A DNA stretch of 6,672 nt from Cloacimonetes bacterium UBA3900 (GCA_002391675.1 DGFM01000040.1:15413-22084), one strand, 5' to 3'; positions 1 through 6,651 are shown, counted from the first letter of the stretch. Notes: generated by a model from the sequence alone, not told the origin. Numbers and translations: made by a program.

Positions 1-21
1 ATCAAGCGCAGCTTGATGTTT
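1..21 (+). repeat. Left copy of a 21-bp inverted repeat
   Basis: It begins with a perfect hairpin, ATCAAGC-GCA-GCTTGAT (1-17), and its 21 bases are the exact reverse complement of 500-520. The match may extend beyond the left window edge, so the true repeat length is unknown. Confidence 0.7.
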
Positions 22-38
22 TCAGTGACGAAGCTGCT

Positions 39-118
39 TACTTTGAAACTGCAGGCTATGCCTGCATACGGCGGTTCAGCGATTACCCGTACATGGTCGG
101 TCCAGCGACCGACCCTAC
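39..118. repeat. Second, decayed array of TAC-linked palindromes
   Basis: Three units can be recognised. The first is TAC at 39 with hairpin TGCAGGC-TAT-GCCTGCA (50-66). The second is TAC at 67 with a decayed stem around GGTTCAGCGATTACC (72-86). The third is TAC at 90 with the perfect hairpin GGTCGGTC-CAGC-GACCGACC (95-114). Bases 90-118 match 572-600 with only two differences, both in the loop region, which shows common origin with the array further right. Confidence 0.65.
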
Positions 119-412
119 TTAGGGCACAGCCGACTTTAACCATGGGAAAAATGCTTGCGAAAAACCTGCGCTCTCATCAACATTTGACTTTTGCCCCTGC
201 CACGCCCACCTTAGCGTTTCCTCGGCGCTCGAATGCGTAACTCTTGGGTTTTCCTTGGGTTACTTGTGGATCCCAAAGGAGACCCACAGGAGCCCCTAAG
301 GGAGGCCGCATCAAATCGACGTTTTCGGAGCCTGTTTTGTTTTCGCAAAACCGGTGCGCAGGTCAAATATTTCAAATCACCCTGCCGTTTAAGGTGCCGG
401 AGTGAAACCGGG
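119..412. other. Non-coding stretch without a recognisable gene
   Basis: I see no supported coding region here on either strand. The content is a short tandem pair of CTTGGGTT (243-250 and 254-261), a weak TGTGG/CCACA inverted pair (265-269 and 284-288), an imperfect palindrome around CCCCTAAGGG (293-302), and GTTTT-CGC-AAAAC (339-351). A 63-codon plus-strand frame from 233 has no ribosome binding site and no recognisable protein character. Confidence 0.5.
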
Positions 413-441
413 AATGCCTACTAAAACAGTAGGCGTTCTTT
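413..441 (+). terminator. Terminator-like hairpin
   Basis: GCCTACT (416-422) and AGTAGGC (428-434) pair perfectly around loop AAAAC. The stem extends by one T-G wobble and two A-T pairs to about 10 bp (413-437). On the plus strand CTTT follows, giving a short interrupted T-run. No supported plus-strand gene lies to its left in this window, so it could be a terminator for a gene beyond the edge or another repeat hairpin. Confidence 0.35.
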
Positions 442-474
442 AGGTAAGTGACCCAGAAGGTAGCCGACCCCTTA

Positions 475-493
475 AATTCGTGTAATTCGTGGA
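475..493. repeat. Two AATTCGTG units
   Basis: AATTCGTGTAATTCGTGGA contains two copies of AATTCGTG 10 bp apart. Eighteen of its bases (476-493) recur exactly at 658-675. TGACCCA precedes both copies at different distances (448-454 and 639-645), which suggests a duplicated composite module. Confidence 0.65.
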
Positions 494-499
494 CTTTTT

Positions 500-520
500 A
501 AACATCAAGCTGCGCTTGAT
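500..520 (-). repeat. Right copy of a 21-bp inverted repeat
   Basis: Positions 500-520 are the exact reverse complement of 1-21. The repeat is itself a hairpin: ATCAAGC (504-510), loop TGC, GCTTGAT (514-520). It lies just left of the tandem palindrome array and just right of the AATTCGTG repeat. Confidence 0.7.
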
Positions 521-523
521 TGC

Positions 524-644
524 GGCGCTTTGGCAAGCTCCGGCTACCTCGGTCGCTCCAGCGAGCGACCATACATGGTCGGTTCGGCGACCGACCCTAC
601 CTGGCGGCGCTACAGCGAGCGCCGGCTACCTCGGCAGCTGACCC
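524..644. repeat. Tandem array of TAC-linked palindromes
   Basis: Four hairpins follow one another at about 26-28 bp spacing. The first is GGCGCTT/AAGCTCC (524-541, one mismatch). The second is GGTCGCTC-CAGC-GAGCGACC (551-570). The third has stem GGTCGGT/ACCGACC around TCGGCG (577-596). The fourth has stem CGGCGCT/AGCGCCG around ACAGCG (605-624). Between them sit TAC linkers: GGCTACCTC, ATACAT, CTACCTGG and GCTACCTCGG. A last partial unit runs to about 644. CCGGCTACCTCGG occurs at 540-552 and again at 622-634. Stem sequences differ between units but stay paired. The units are palindromic and adjacent, with no unique spacers, so this is not a CRISPR array. It resembles REP-like intergenic repeat clusters. 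Confidence 0.75.
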
Positions 645-646
645 AT

Positions 647-675
647 AATTCGTGAACATTCGTGTAATTCGTGGA
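647..675. repeat. Three AATTCGTG-type units
   Basis: Three copies of (A)ATTCGTG spaced by about 9-11 bp: AATTCGTG (647-654), ATTCGTG (658-664) and AATTCGTG (666-673). The 18 bases at 658-675 are identical to 476-493. Sequences of this kind recur in intergenic DNA of some Bacteroidota-like and related genomes, as I recall it; their role is unknown. An A6 run follows at 675-680. Confidence 0.65.
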
Positions 676-743
676 AAAAACAGCCCCAAAACCGTGCGGT
701 TCCCTGCCACAACCACCTGTACCCCAATCACTTGCGCAGCCGC

Positions 744-773
744 TCACAACTCACAACTCACTCACTCACAACT
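744..773. repeat. Low-complexity CTCACAACT-type repeat
   Basis: Thirty bases made almost only of TCACAACT and CACT units, as two TCACAACTCA-like copies followed by CTCACTCACAACT. Imperfect direct repeats of this sort arise by slippage and are non-coding here. It lies between the repeat block and the hairpin at the end of the vWA gene. Confidence 0.7.
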
Positions 774-786
774 GCGACAAAGTCGC
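774..786. repeat. 5-3-5 hairpin abutting the vWA gene stop
   Basis: GCGAC (774-778), loop AAA, GTCGC (782-786) form a perfect small hairpin immediately beyond the TAG stop (789-787). On the plus strand it is followed by CTAC (787-790), the same linker that follows the larger hairpins further left, so it may be the last unit of that repeat family. No T-tract follows on the minus strand, so it is not a standard intrinsic terminator. Confidence 0.5.
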
Positions 787-2772
787 CTACAACATCCCCC
801 ACCTTCTCCTGAAGAACAGCTCCACGCCAAAGGCGAGCAGAAACAGCGCCAGCACATACCATTTGCGATATAGAGGCAGCTCAAACATACTGGTCTCTTT
901 GATCTCCTGCGCTTGGGGCGGAGAAAGCTTTTCCACCTCGCTTTGATTCAGCACGCGTGCGCCGCTCTCCGAGGCCAGCCATTGCAGCAGCGGCAGGTTG
1001 TAGTGCAGATCGCGTTCTTCGCGTGAGCCTTTTGCCACGTTGAAGCTGCCGGCTATTTTCTCTTTGGAGGCGGGATCGCTGATCTCAAAGCTGTAATTCC
1101 CCTCTTTGGCCAGGCTGAGCGTAGCCTGATAATCCTCCTCGGCGTGCGTCATAAAGTCGCTATACACTTCCTTGCCGGCCTCATCCTTGATCTTGAGCGT
1201 GGGGCTCAAATCCGCCCTCACCTCTTTGATGGCATCTTCCGCTCTGAGGCTGATGGTAAACTGTTCATTTTGGAAGTAGCTGTTCTCATGGATAGCTCTG
1301 AATGAGGCAGCGGAGCCTTTGCTCAGCCAGGTGAGCATATTGGTAAAGATGTCTTTATAACTGGAGCCCGGGCTCTGCAATTGCCAGCGCCAGAGGTTGA
1401 GAAATCCGAGGTTGATCACCTTGCCGGATGCGGCTCTGAGCGCGATTGCGGGTGGCTGGGCCTGTTGGTCTATGGTGGCCAGTATCTGCGCATCGGGGGC
1501 GGCTTTGAGGTAATAAAAATCCAGGGGCGGAATGTTTTTCATCTCGCCGCTTTCGATATTGATGAGTGGATAGGCCTGATTTTGCGAGGTGAGCTTGAGG
1601 AAGCCCTGATAGCTGCCACTCACGTTTGAAGGTGACAGCGCCAATATGGACGACAGCTCAGCCAAAGGCATGCCCTGCCAGAGGATACCGCTCCCCGCCT
1701 TATGCGCTCTGCGCACCAGGTCTATCAGCTTACTATCTGCTTTGAGCTCGCCGTTGTTGATCACCACCAGCACCGCGGGCAGCTTGGAGCCAAAAGCGCT
1801 CACCTGCCTCTCGCCCTGCTTGATCACGCCATTTTGCAGCGTGTAGCCGGTGCTCTGCCAGCGGTTATTGGCCAGAATCACATCGCTGACAAACTTGTTG
1901 TCCCAGGCGATCTTATCCGTAACCAGATAGATATGTTCCTTATCTGCAAGCACTTCCACTGCAGTGGGATAGGAGTTGTTGCCCAGGAACTTCTCTTTGA
2001 TTCCGGCAGCCCGGATGCGCACCTGCAGATTTTGAAAGCCCAGGCTCTGGAAGCTGTGGCTGAATTCCACGCTCTGTGCCTCGTCTGCCTTGAGAGCTAC
2101 ATCCTTGGAAAGCAGCACCTTATCTTTGAGCAGGAGCTGTACCTGCGCCGGGCCGCTGTAGTTGCGGGACATCACTTCTGCTTTAAACAGCGCCGGCTCT
2201 CCCCTATAGGCGTGCCGGTTGTTGCGCAGGCTGCTCACCTCAAGATCAATCTCCACAAACTTACTGCTGTCGGCGATGGTGCTGACGGGCAGGCCCAGTT
2301 GCTTGATCTGACCCAAGTCTTCATCTTTGAGCCAGCCATCGCTGAGCAGCACAATGCTTTGCACCCGGGAGAGATCACGCGAGGCAGTCAGCTCCTGCAA
2401 CGCGGGCACAAGGCGTGTGTCGGATTTATCGCCGTTCAGGCCGGCGGCAAAGTTGTGTTTTACCACCCGGTATCCCGCCTGGCGGTATTTGCTTTCCAGT
2501 TGTTTTGCCTGCGCCTTCATAAATGCGCTTTTGCCGCCATTTTCCATGCTTTTGGAATTGTCGGTCAGCAGAATCACTTCCGGCCTCAATTTGCGTGTGC
2601 GCAGAAAGCTGTATACCGGGCTGAGGAGCAGCATCAGCGCGATAAACAGCGTCACTGTCCTGAGTGCGGTGAGGCCCAGGGCTCTGCCTTTGCTGATGGC
2701 GGGGCGGCTGCGGTGGTAGAGAAACGCCGCCACCAGAGCTGAAATCAGCAGACTGACTATTGCTACCAGCAT
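787..2772 (-). CDS. Membrane-anchored vWA-domain protein with a degenerate glutamine-amidotransferase-like domain
   Basis: This 661-residue protein has two N-terminal membrane segments (about 2-19 and 36-55) joined by a basic loop. A vWA domain follows at about 65-170, with metal-site motif DNSKS (71-75), a candidate Thr119 and LLSDG (Asp145). An Ig-like region spans about 175-275. A Rossmann or class-I-amidotransferase-like region spans about 278-485 (IYLVTD, PAVLVVINNG, SGILWQG, INLGFLNLWRWQLQ, then DIFTNMLTWLS). A second Ig-like part lies at about 490-580, and a C-terminal membrane helix (638-654) ends in RRR. The charge pattern puts the bulk in the periplasm. The layout is that of vWA/amidotransferase-like proteins often linked to MoxR-DUF58-BatA clusters, but no such gene is in this window. 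The protein has no cysteine, so the amidotransferase-like fold cannot use the usual Cys nucleophile. The ATG overlaps the barrel stop (TGATG) and has no clear Shine-Dalgarno sequence, which suggests termination-reinitiation. The stop is TAG. Confidence 0.82.
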   Translation of the reverse strand: MLVAIVSLLISALVAAFLYHRSRPAISKGRALGLTALRTVTLFIALMLLLSPVYSFLRTRKLRPEVILLTDNSKSMENGGKSAFMKAQAKQLESKYRQAGYRVVKHNFAAGLNGDKSDTRLVPALQELTASRDLSRVQSIVLLSDGWLKDEDLGQIKQLGLPVSTIADSSKFVEIDLEVSSLRNNRHAYRGEPALFKAEVMSRNYSGPAQVQLLLKDKVLLSKDVALKADEAQSVEFSHSFQSLGFQNLQVRIRAAGIKEKFLGNNSYPTAVEVLADKEHIYLVTDKIAWDNKFVSDVILANNRWQSTGYTLQNGVIKQGERQVSAFGSKLPAVLVVINNGELKADSKLIDLVRRAHKAGSGILWQGMPLAELSSILALSPSNVSGSYQGFLKLTSQNQAYPLINIESGEMKNIPPLDFYYLKAAPDAQILATIDQQAQPPAIALRAASGKVINLGFLNLWRWQLQSPGSSYKDIFTNMLTWLSKGSAASFRAIHENSYFQNEQFTISLRAEDAIKEVRADLSPTLKIKDEAGKEVYSDFMTHAEEDYQATLSLAKEGNYSFEISDPASKEKIAGSFNVAKGSREERDLHYNLPLLQWLASESGARVLNQSEVEKLSPPQAQEIKETSMFELPLYRKWYVLALFLLAFGVELFFRRRWGML

Positions 2773-4016
2773 CAGATACCGGTTCTGAAGGAGAGCCCGA
2801 AGGACAGGCCTTTGGTTTTATAGCCCGGGAAGAGGGATTGAATGGACTGCATACCCAGACTCAGCTCTACCGGCTTGACGCGGAATCCCAGTGAATAGGC
2901 CACGCGCCAGGGGGCGATGCTGTTGCCGGTGGAAAACCCAATCCTGATGGGCATAAAATCGAGCTGCTTAAACTCGGCACCAAAGCTGAAGCTCGGCGTC
3001 TTGGAGGTGAGCGGCGATTCGCCAAAGCCCTGCCGGAAATCTGCCGACAAGCTCACCATCTTGGCATCATACAGCGCTCCCAGGCCCAGCTCCATCGGAA
3101 ATCTGGTATTGTAGGAATCTATCTTGAAGTCCTCCTGCTCAGTGGAGAAGTAGGCATTTTCCAGATCCGCTATATAAACGCTGTCCGCAATCACCCGGTA
3201 GTGTGTTTCTTCTTTGCCCAACACCCATTGGATATTGCCCAGTATATTGTCCAAGGTGAGCCCAACTTCGAGATTTTCGGCCACATTGCCGGCAAAACCG
3301 ATCATGCCTTTGAAGCCGAAGCCGCCCAGGCCTTTTCGAAGCACGATGTCCTGATCGAGGTGGAGTCCATCAAAATCAGAGCGCAAAACGCCGTCAAACC
3401 TGGTGGTTTTCATCTCGTGCAATCCCAGCAGGAAACTGGCCGACCAGCCAAACTTGATCTGGGGATACTCCTCCGGCAACGGCAACCGCAGGTCTCCCAT
3501 CCCCACGGTGACGTCCGCAAAGGAGAGCGAGGCGAGGTTGTTGTGCTTGTTGCTGAATAGATATTCGTCCTCTTCATTGCCATAGAGCAGGAGTTTGAGG
3601 TAGTTTTCGCTGAGGGCCGCCTTGTTGTAGCTATGGAAGGATGATGAGAGGGCCACGCCGCCCAAATTGAAGCCCAGCAGGCTGGTCTGGCTCAGCATAT
3701 TGAGCCTGAGGCTGCCTTCCATCTTCTTGATCAGCAGGTCTTTATCTTCTTTTGAAATCTGGCCTTTCTCCATGATGCGGTTGTAAAAATCCAGATCGAA
3801 GGTGTTGTTTGACATCAGCATCCCGGTATCCAGGAGCGGCCACCAAAAGTCCCTTCTATCAAAACTGAGGAGTGCGGGGTTCCAATAGTTTGCCTCGCTG
3901 CCATGCGCACGCATCATATAGCTGCCGGCAAACATCATTGGCCTGCCGGTAAAGCTTCGGCCCAGCAGAGGTAAGGCCAGCAGCGCAATCAGGAGGAATA
4001 ATAGAATGCGCTTCAT
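2772..4016 (-). CDS. Predicted outer-membrane beta-barrel protein (PorV/DUF5723/FadL-like)
   Basis: This 414-residue exported protein starts with an N-terminal signal peptide, MKRILLFLLIALLALPLLG, probably cut near residue 19-21. Residues 38-50 (HGSEANYWNPALL) match the 'G-x-EA-x-YWNPA-x-L' signature near the N terminus of PorV, DUF5723, TraF-like and FadL-like barrels. The remainder is rich in amphipathic strands with alternating aromatic and Gly/Ser residues, for example TSLLGFNLGGVALSSSF (111-127), FGWSASFLLGL (189-199) and VSLSADFRQGFG (321-332). It closes with KGLSFGLSFRTGI, a typical barrel end strand. There are no cysteines. The 414-residue length fits this class. The start ATG is preceded by GGAGG and overlaps the lipoprotein stop by 4 nt. 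The stop overlaps the vWA start by 1 nt. The likely location is the outer membrane. The substrate or transport role is unknown, and assignment to DUF5723 rather than a sister family is tentative. Confidence 0.75.
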   Translation of the reverse strand: MKRILLFLLIALLALPLLGRSFTGRPMMFAGSYMMRAHGSEANYWNPALLSFDRRDFWWPLLDTGMLMSNNTFDLDFYNRIMEKGQISKEDKDLLIKKMEGSLRLNMLSQTSLLGFNLGGVALSSSFHSYNKAALSENYLKLLLYGNEEDEYLFSNKHNNLASLSFADVTVGMGDLRLPLPEEYPQIKFGWSASFLLGLHEMKTTRFDGVLRSDFDGLHLDQDIVLRKGLGGFGFKGMIGFAGNVAENLEVGLTLDNILGNIQWVLGKEETHYRVIADSVYIADLENAYFSTEQEDFKIDSYNTRFPMELGLGALYDAKMVSLSADFRQGFGESPLTSKTPSFSFGAEFKQLDFMPIRIGFSTGNSIAPWRVAYSLGFRVKPVELSLGMQSIQSLFPGYKTKGLSFGLSFRTGI

Positions 4017-5563
4017 AAATCCTCCGATACGTGCACCACAGCGTTGATCATGCTTTTCACCCTCACATAATCCGCGGGCGAGCCTTTGATGGTGATCGGC
4101 CCGTCTGTAGCTTCCATGGTAAACACCAGGTTGAGATAGAGCTTGGGATTACTGAAGATACTCACCTCATTCTGGCTGAGACCCAAGCTGATAAGCTGTT
4201 CACCATTGCTGTTTACACTGGGATGATCCGGATTGTTTTGCACCCATTGATAGGAGTGCAGCGTCACCTGTTTTTTCATCAGATAGGTGCTGGGGTCTGT
4301 ATGATCCACCTCGGGTTGCATGGAAAAGAGCATCTGCATATCACAGCCCAGTGGCAGCTTGTTGAGCACCAAAAACTGCAGGTCTGCACGCTCAATACGG
4401 TCGTCAAACAGCCTCCGGTTGTCCTGATCTATTGTCAGCTCAATGGGTTCCTTGAGTTTGAGGTAGGAGTCGAAGAGGATCATCGTAAAGGGCACATCCA
4501 CCTGGTAGTTTGCCAAAACCCTGTCCGTGTGACGCAGCGAGCCAATCCCATCCATCAGGTCATTCCTGACTACGTATTTCATATTGAGCAGGCTGACCTT
4601 ATTGGGCATGATCTGCATCATTTCGCCGATGCCGTTCTCGATGATGAATTCACCTTCGCCCGGCCCGTTTTCATCGGAGGGAGGAATGGTCAGGCTATTG
4701 CCGTCATCATCCACCAGAGGCACTATCACCACCTGACCGGTATCCGTCCTTTCTGCTCTCATGGTGCCCTGGATCTCGCAGGCAAAACCAACCTCATTTT
4801 GGATATTGAGCTTGAGCTTGGCTTCCATGAGGCGGATGGTGTTTTCCACGTTTTCGGGATAGCTGATGTCTATGGTGCCGGCGTTTTCCAACACGGGGAT
4901 ATCGAAGTTGTGGAGCAAGCCATGCAGCTCTGAAAGATGAAACCTTTCATTGAAGCGCAAATCCAGCGTCCCCACGTTGCTGCCATTTGGCAGGCCGGAT
5001 TGCACCGTCAAATTCACATTCATCTGAGTAAACTCAGCAGATAAATCCTCATTGCCGATCCTGCAACCGACCAGGGAATGAGAAACCCACTCCGTATTGC
5101 CATCAAAGGCGATCTCAAAGACGCTGCCATCCGGACGGCGGATATCGTTGAAAGTGAGCTTCGCCTGCTGCAACTGAGGATCGACGTTGCTGAAGCGGGC
5201 CTTCACCGCACCACTGCTGATCACGCCATACCACAGCTCCACCCTGTTTTGGGCATCTGAGATGGGCATAGACAGCGGCTGGTCAATCCCGGAAATCAAG
5301 GGTATATTGGCCACATTGATCTGAGGTGTATAATGCACCTGAACGTCTTGCTGAGTGTAGGCCATGCCTGTGCCCCGCAATACCAATACATCATCATCAC
5401 CAAGCACGATATTCACGCTGTCCACCAGATCGGAAACAAAAAAGCTCCGACTCATCAGCGGAACACGCAAATTGACGTCCCACTCAGGGAATACAGGCTT
5501 CTTGATCTCACAACTGACTACAAACAGCAGGATAACCAAGAGCAACAAAACTGCGCGTTTCAT
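4013..5563 (-). CDS. Predicted outer-membrane-type lipoprotein of unknown function
   Basis: This 516-residue protein begins with a signal peptide, MKRAVLLLLVILLFVVSC. Its end, VVSC, is a good lipobox, with Cys18 as the lipidated residue and no Asp at +2 (Glu19 and Ile20 follow). A conserved-looking segment KPVFPEWDVNLRVPL (22-36) follows directly. The rest alternates short hydrophobic and polar stretches, as in beta-sandwich or beta-helix exported proteins. A Pro/Gly/acidic loop lies at about 285-310. There is no further membrane segment and no catalytic motif I recognise. Three other cysteines occur, at 167, 262 and 407. The ATG at 5563 is supported by AGGAG 8 nt upstream. The stop overlaps the next gene's start by 4 nt (ATGA), which implies coupled translation with the barrel protein. 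I infer a periplasmic or surface-exposed envelope partner of that barrel. The family is not identified by name. Confidence 0.8.
   Translation of the reverse strand: MKRAVLLLLVILLFVVSCEIKKPVFPEWDVNLRVPLMSRSFFVSDLVDSVNIVLGDDDVLVLRGTGMAYTQQDVQVHYTPQINVANIPLISGIDQPLSMPISDAQNRVELWYGVISSGAVKARFSNVDPQLQQAKLTFNDIRRPDGSVFEIAFDGNTEWVSHSLVGCRIGNEDLSAEFTQMNVNLTVQSGLPNGSNVGTLDLRFNERFHLSELHGLLHNFDIPVLENAGTIDISYPENVENTIRLMEAKLKLNIQNEVGFACEIQGTMRAERTDTGQVVIVPLVDDDGNSLTIPPSDENGPGEGEFIIENGIGEMMQIMPNKVSLLNMKYVVRNDLMDGIGSLRHTDRVLANYQVDVPFTMILFDSYLKLKEPIELTIDQDNRRLFDDRIERADLQFLVLNKLPLGCDMQMLFSMQPEVDHTDPSTYLMKKQVTLHSYQWVQNNPDHPSVNSNGEQLISLGLSQNEVSIFSNPKLYLNLVFTMEATDGPITIKGSPADYVRVKSMINAVVHVSEDL
4021..4025 (-). promoter_or_regulatory. 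Ribosome binding site of the barrel gene
   Basis: GGAGG on the minus strand, 4 nt before the ATG at 4016 and inside the last codons of the lipoprotein gene. The strong site together with the ATGA overlap supports coupled but independently primed translation of the barrel gene. Confidence 0.7.
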
Positions 5564-5608
5564 CTTAGCAACTCCTAATTGTTCCTATTTAAACTTATGT
5601 TATGTTAT
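5564..5608 (-). other. AT-rich 45-nt gap with a TTATG triplet repeat
   Basis: This is the only real spacer among the four genes. It is clearly AT-richer than its surroundings. On the plus strand it holds TTATG-TTATG-TTAT (5595-5608), and on the minus strand it ends in the ribosome binding site of the lipoprotein gene. No hairpin terminator and no convincing -35/-10 pair are visible. Read-through from the radical SAM gene or an AT-rich internal promoter are both possible. Confidence 0.4.
5572..5576 (-). promoter_or_regulatory. Ribosome binding site of the lipoprotein gene
   Basis: AGGAG on the minus strand, 8 nt before the ATG at 5563. It is one of the two clear Shine-Dalgarno sequences in the window and fixes the start of the first gene of the overlapping trio. 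Confidence 0.75.
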
Positions 5609-6583
5609 TTACTTACTCTGCTTTGCTTTGGCGCTATCCGAAACGATCAGTTCCACCTGACAGCCCGGCAGCCGCCGCTGCAAAACCTCAAGATACATCT
5701 TGTTGTTTGCCATGATTAATGCCCATTGGTTTTTGTCCAGTTTTATTATCGAATCCGGTTCATATTTTTGCTCTAACGTGCGTAACAGCAGCTCCGTCTG
5801 CACCAACTGACCGAAGGCAGGGTGCCAAGGACCCGCAACAATGCTGCTCTGATCCATCTGCGAAGGAAGGCCCATCTTGATTATCTTCACTCCCGCCCGC
5901 TCACAGACCTGCTGCCAGGAGGCACACTGATCCACCGCCTCTTCCAAACTCAAGGGCTGATATTCGCCCCGCAGCCACATCTGATGCAGGACTGTGCCTC
6001 GGATCACGATCACGGGATACAGGCGCAGGAAGTTGGGCTTCAGCTTCTCTACTTGTGTTTGATTGAAAGCCATACTCTGGAAGCTCGCTCCCGGCAGCCC
6101 CGGCATCAACTGCACACCCAGCTGCAGACCCGCTGCTTTGATCTGCTCGCAAGCCCGCACCGCCTCCTCCGTGGTATAATTGCGCCCCGAGGCCCTCAGC
6201 ACCGCCTCATCAAAATCCTGAATACCCAGCTCTATCGTCTTGATTCCGCTCTCTTTGCACCAGCGGATTATATCCTCGTCGATAAACAACGGATGCGTGG
6301 AAATCCTGAAGCTCGCCTCTTCATCCAGATAGCCCTTCAAAGCGGAAATGAGCGCATCCCGCTTGCCCTGCTCCAAACCCGTGAAAGTTCCCCCATAAAA
6401 GGCCACCTGCCGCTCTTTGCCGCTATGCGCCTGCAGGAAGCTCCTGGCTTGCTCTAACTGCTGAGCTGCGTGAATGGGCTCCTCTGAGGCTATCAGATTC
6501 TGATCACAATAGATACACCTCTCTTTGCAGCCTTGCATGGGCAAAAAGATGGGGAATATCAGGGTTTTGGGTTTCTTTCTCAT
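5609..6583 (-). CDS. Short Elp3-like (COG1243-type) radical SAM protein
   Basis: Predicted 324-residue radical SAM enzyme. Near the N terminus the iron-sulfur motif CKERCIYC supplies Cys19, Cys23 and Cys26 in the canonical CxxxCxxC spacing for a [4Fe-4S] cluster that cleaves S-adenosylmethionine. YGGTFTGL (63-70) is the GGE-like SAM-binding loop. IELGIQDFDEAVL (117-129) and QLMPGLPG (159-166) match the conserved core of the Elp3-type family, and IVAGPWHPAFGQLV (248-261) is typical of the short bacterial branch. No GNAT acetyltransferase domain follows, so it is not a full Elp3. The substrate is unknown; RNA modification is only a family-based guess. I chose the ATG at 6583 because family members begin about 15-20 residues before the first Cys. 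An upstream in-frame TTG at 6664 would add 27 unconserved residues, and that frame stays open to the window edge. The Shine-Dalgarno sequence is weak (GAG 6 nt upstream). The gene ends with TAA, 45 nt before the lipoprotein gene on the same strand. Confidence 0.85.
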   Translation of the reverse strand: MRKKPKTLIFPIFLPMQGCKERCIYCDQNLIASEEPIHAAQQLEQARSFLQAHSGKERQVAFYGGTFTGLEQGKRDALISALKGYLDEEASFRISTHPLFIDEDIIRWCKESGIKTIELGIQDFDEAVLRASGRNYTTEEAVRACEQIKAAGLQLGVQLMPGLPGASFQSMAFNQTQVEKLKPNFLRLYPVIVIRGTVLHQMWLRGEYQPLSLEEAVDQCASWQQVCERAGVKIIKMGLPSQMDQSSIVAGPWHPAFGQLVQTELLLRTLEQKYEPDSIIKLDKNQWALIMANNKMYLEVLQRRLPGCQVELIVSDSAKAKQSK

Positions 6584-6622
6584 GATCTGCTCAATATCGC
6601 TGTATATGTGCGTGATGAGAGC

Positions 6623-6651
6623 ATTGTTTTCCCGGCGTGGCTGTGTGTCAA
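6623..6651 (-). promoter_or_regulatory. Possible sigma-70-like promoter upstream of the radical SAM gene
   Basis: Read on the minus strand, a perfect TTGACA (6651-6646) is followed after 17 bases by AACAAT (6628-6623), which matches four of six positions of the TATAAT consensus. It would place the transcript start about 30-35 nt before the ATG at 6583. This fits the ATG start, because the promoter would otherwise lie inside the TTG extension. The -10 box is weak, and the organism may use a different promoter consensus. Confidence 0.3.

Noticed and set aside
13..424. Two small plus-strand frames (13-240 and 233-424)
   Set aside because: Neither has a ribosome binding site. The first runs through palindromic repeats and the second has no protein-like conservation that I can recognise.
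524..644. CRISPR array
   Set aside because: The units are palindromes joined by short shared linkers. There are no unique spacers of constant length and no cas genes.
675..701. Intrinsic terminator for the operon on the minus strand (AACC-GCAC-GGTT, then T6)
   Set aside because: The stem is only 4 bp and the T-run begins 9 nt after it, too weak and too far for a confident call.
1702..2742. Long open frame on the plus strand, 346 codons
   Set aside because: It lies entirely antisense to the vWA gene, has no ribosome binding site or recognisable domain, and reads as a His/Gln/Ala-rich shadow of the real frame.
4031..4933. Long open frame on the plus strand, 300 codons
   Set aside because: It is antisense to the lipoprotein gene, with His-rich, low-information protein content and no start signal. 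The opposite strand has a signal peptide, lipobox and a good ribosome binding site.
5822..6457. Plus-strand frame of 211 codons
   Set aside because: It is antisense to the radical SAM gene, whose conserved motifs establish the coding strand.
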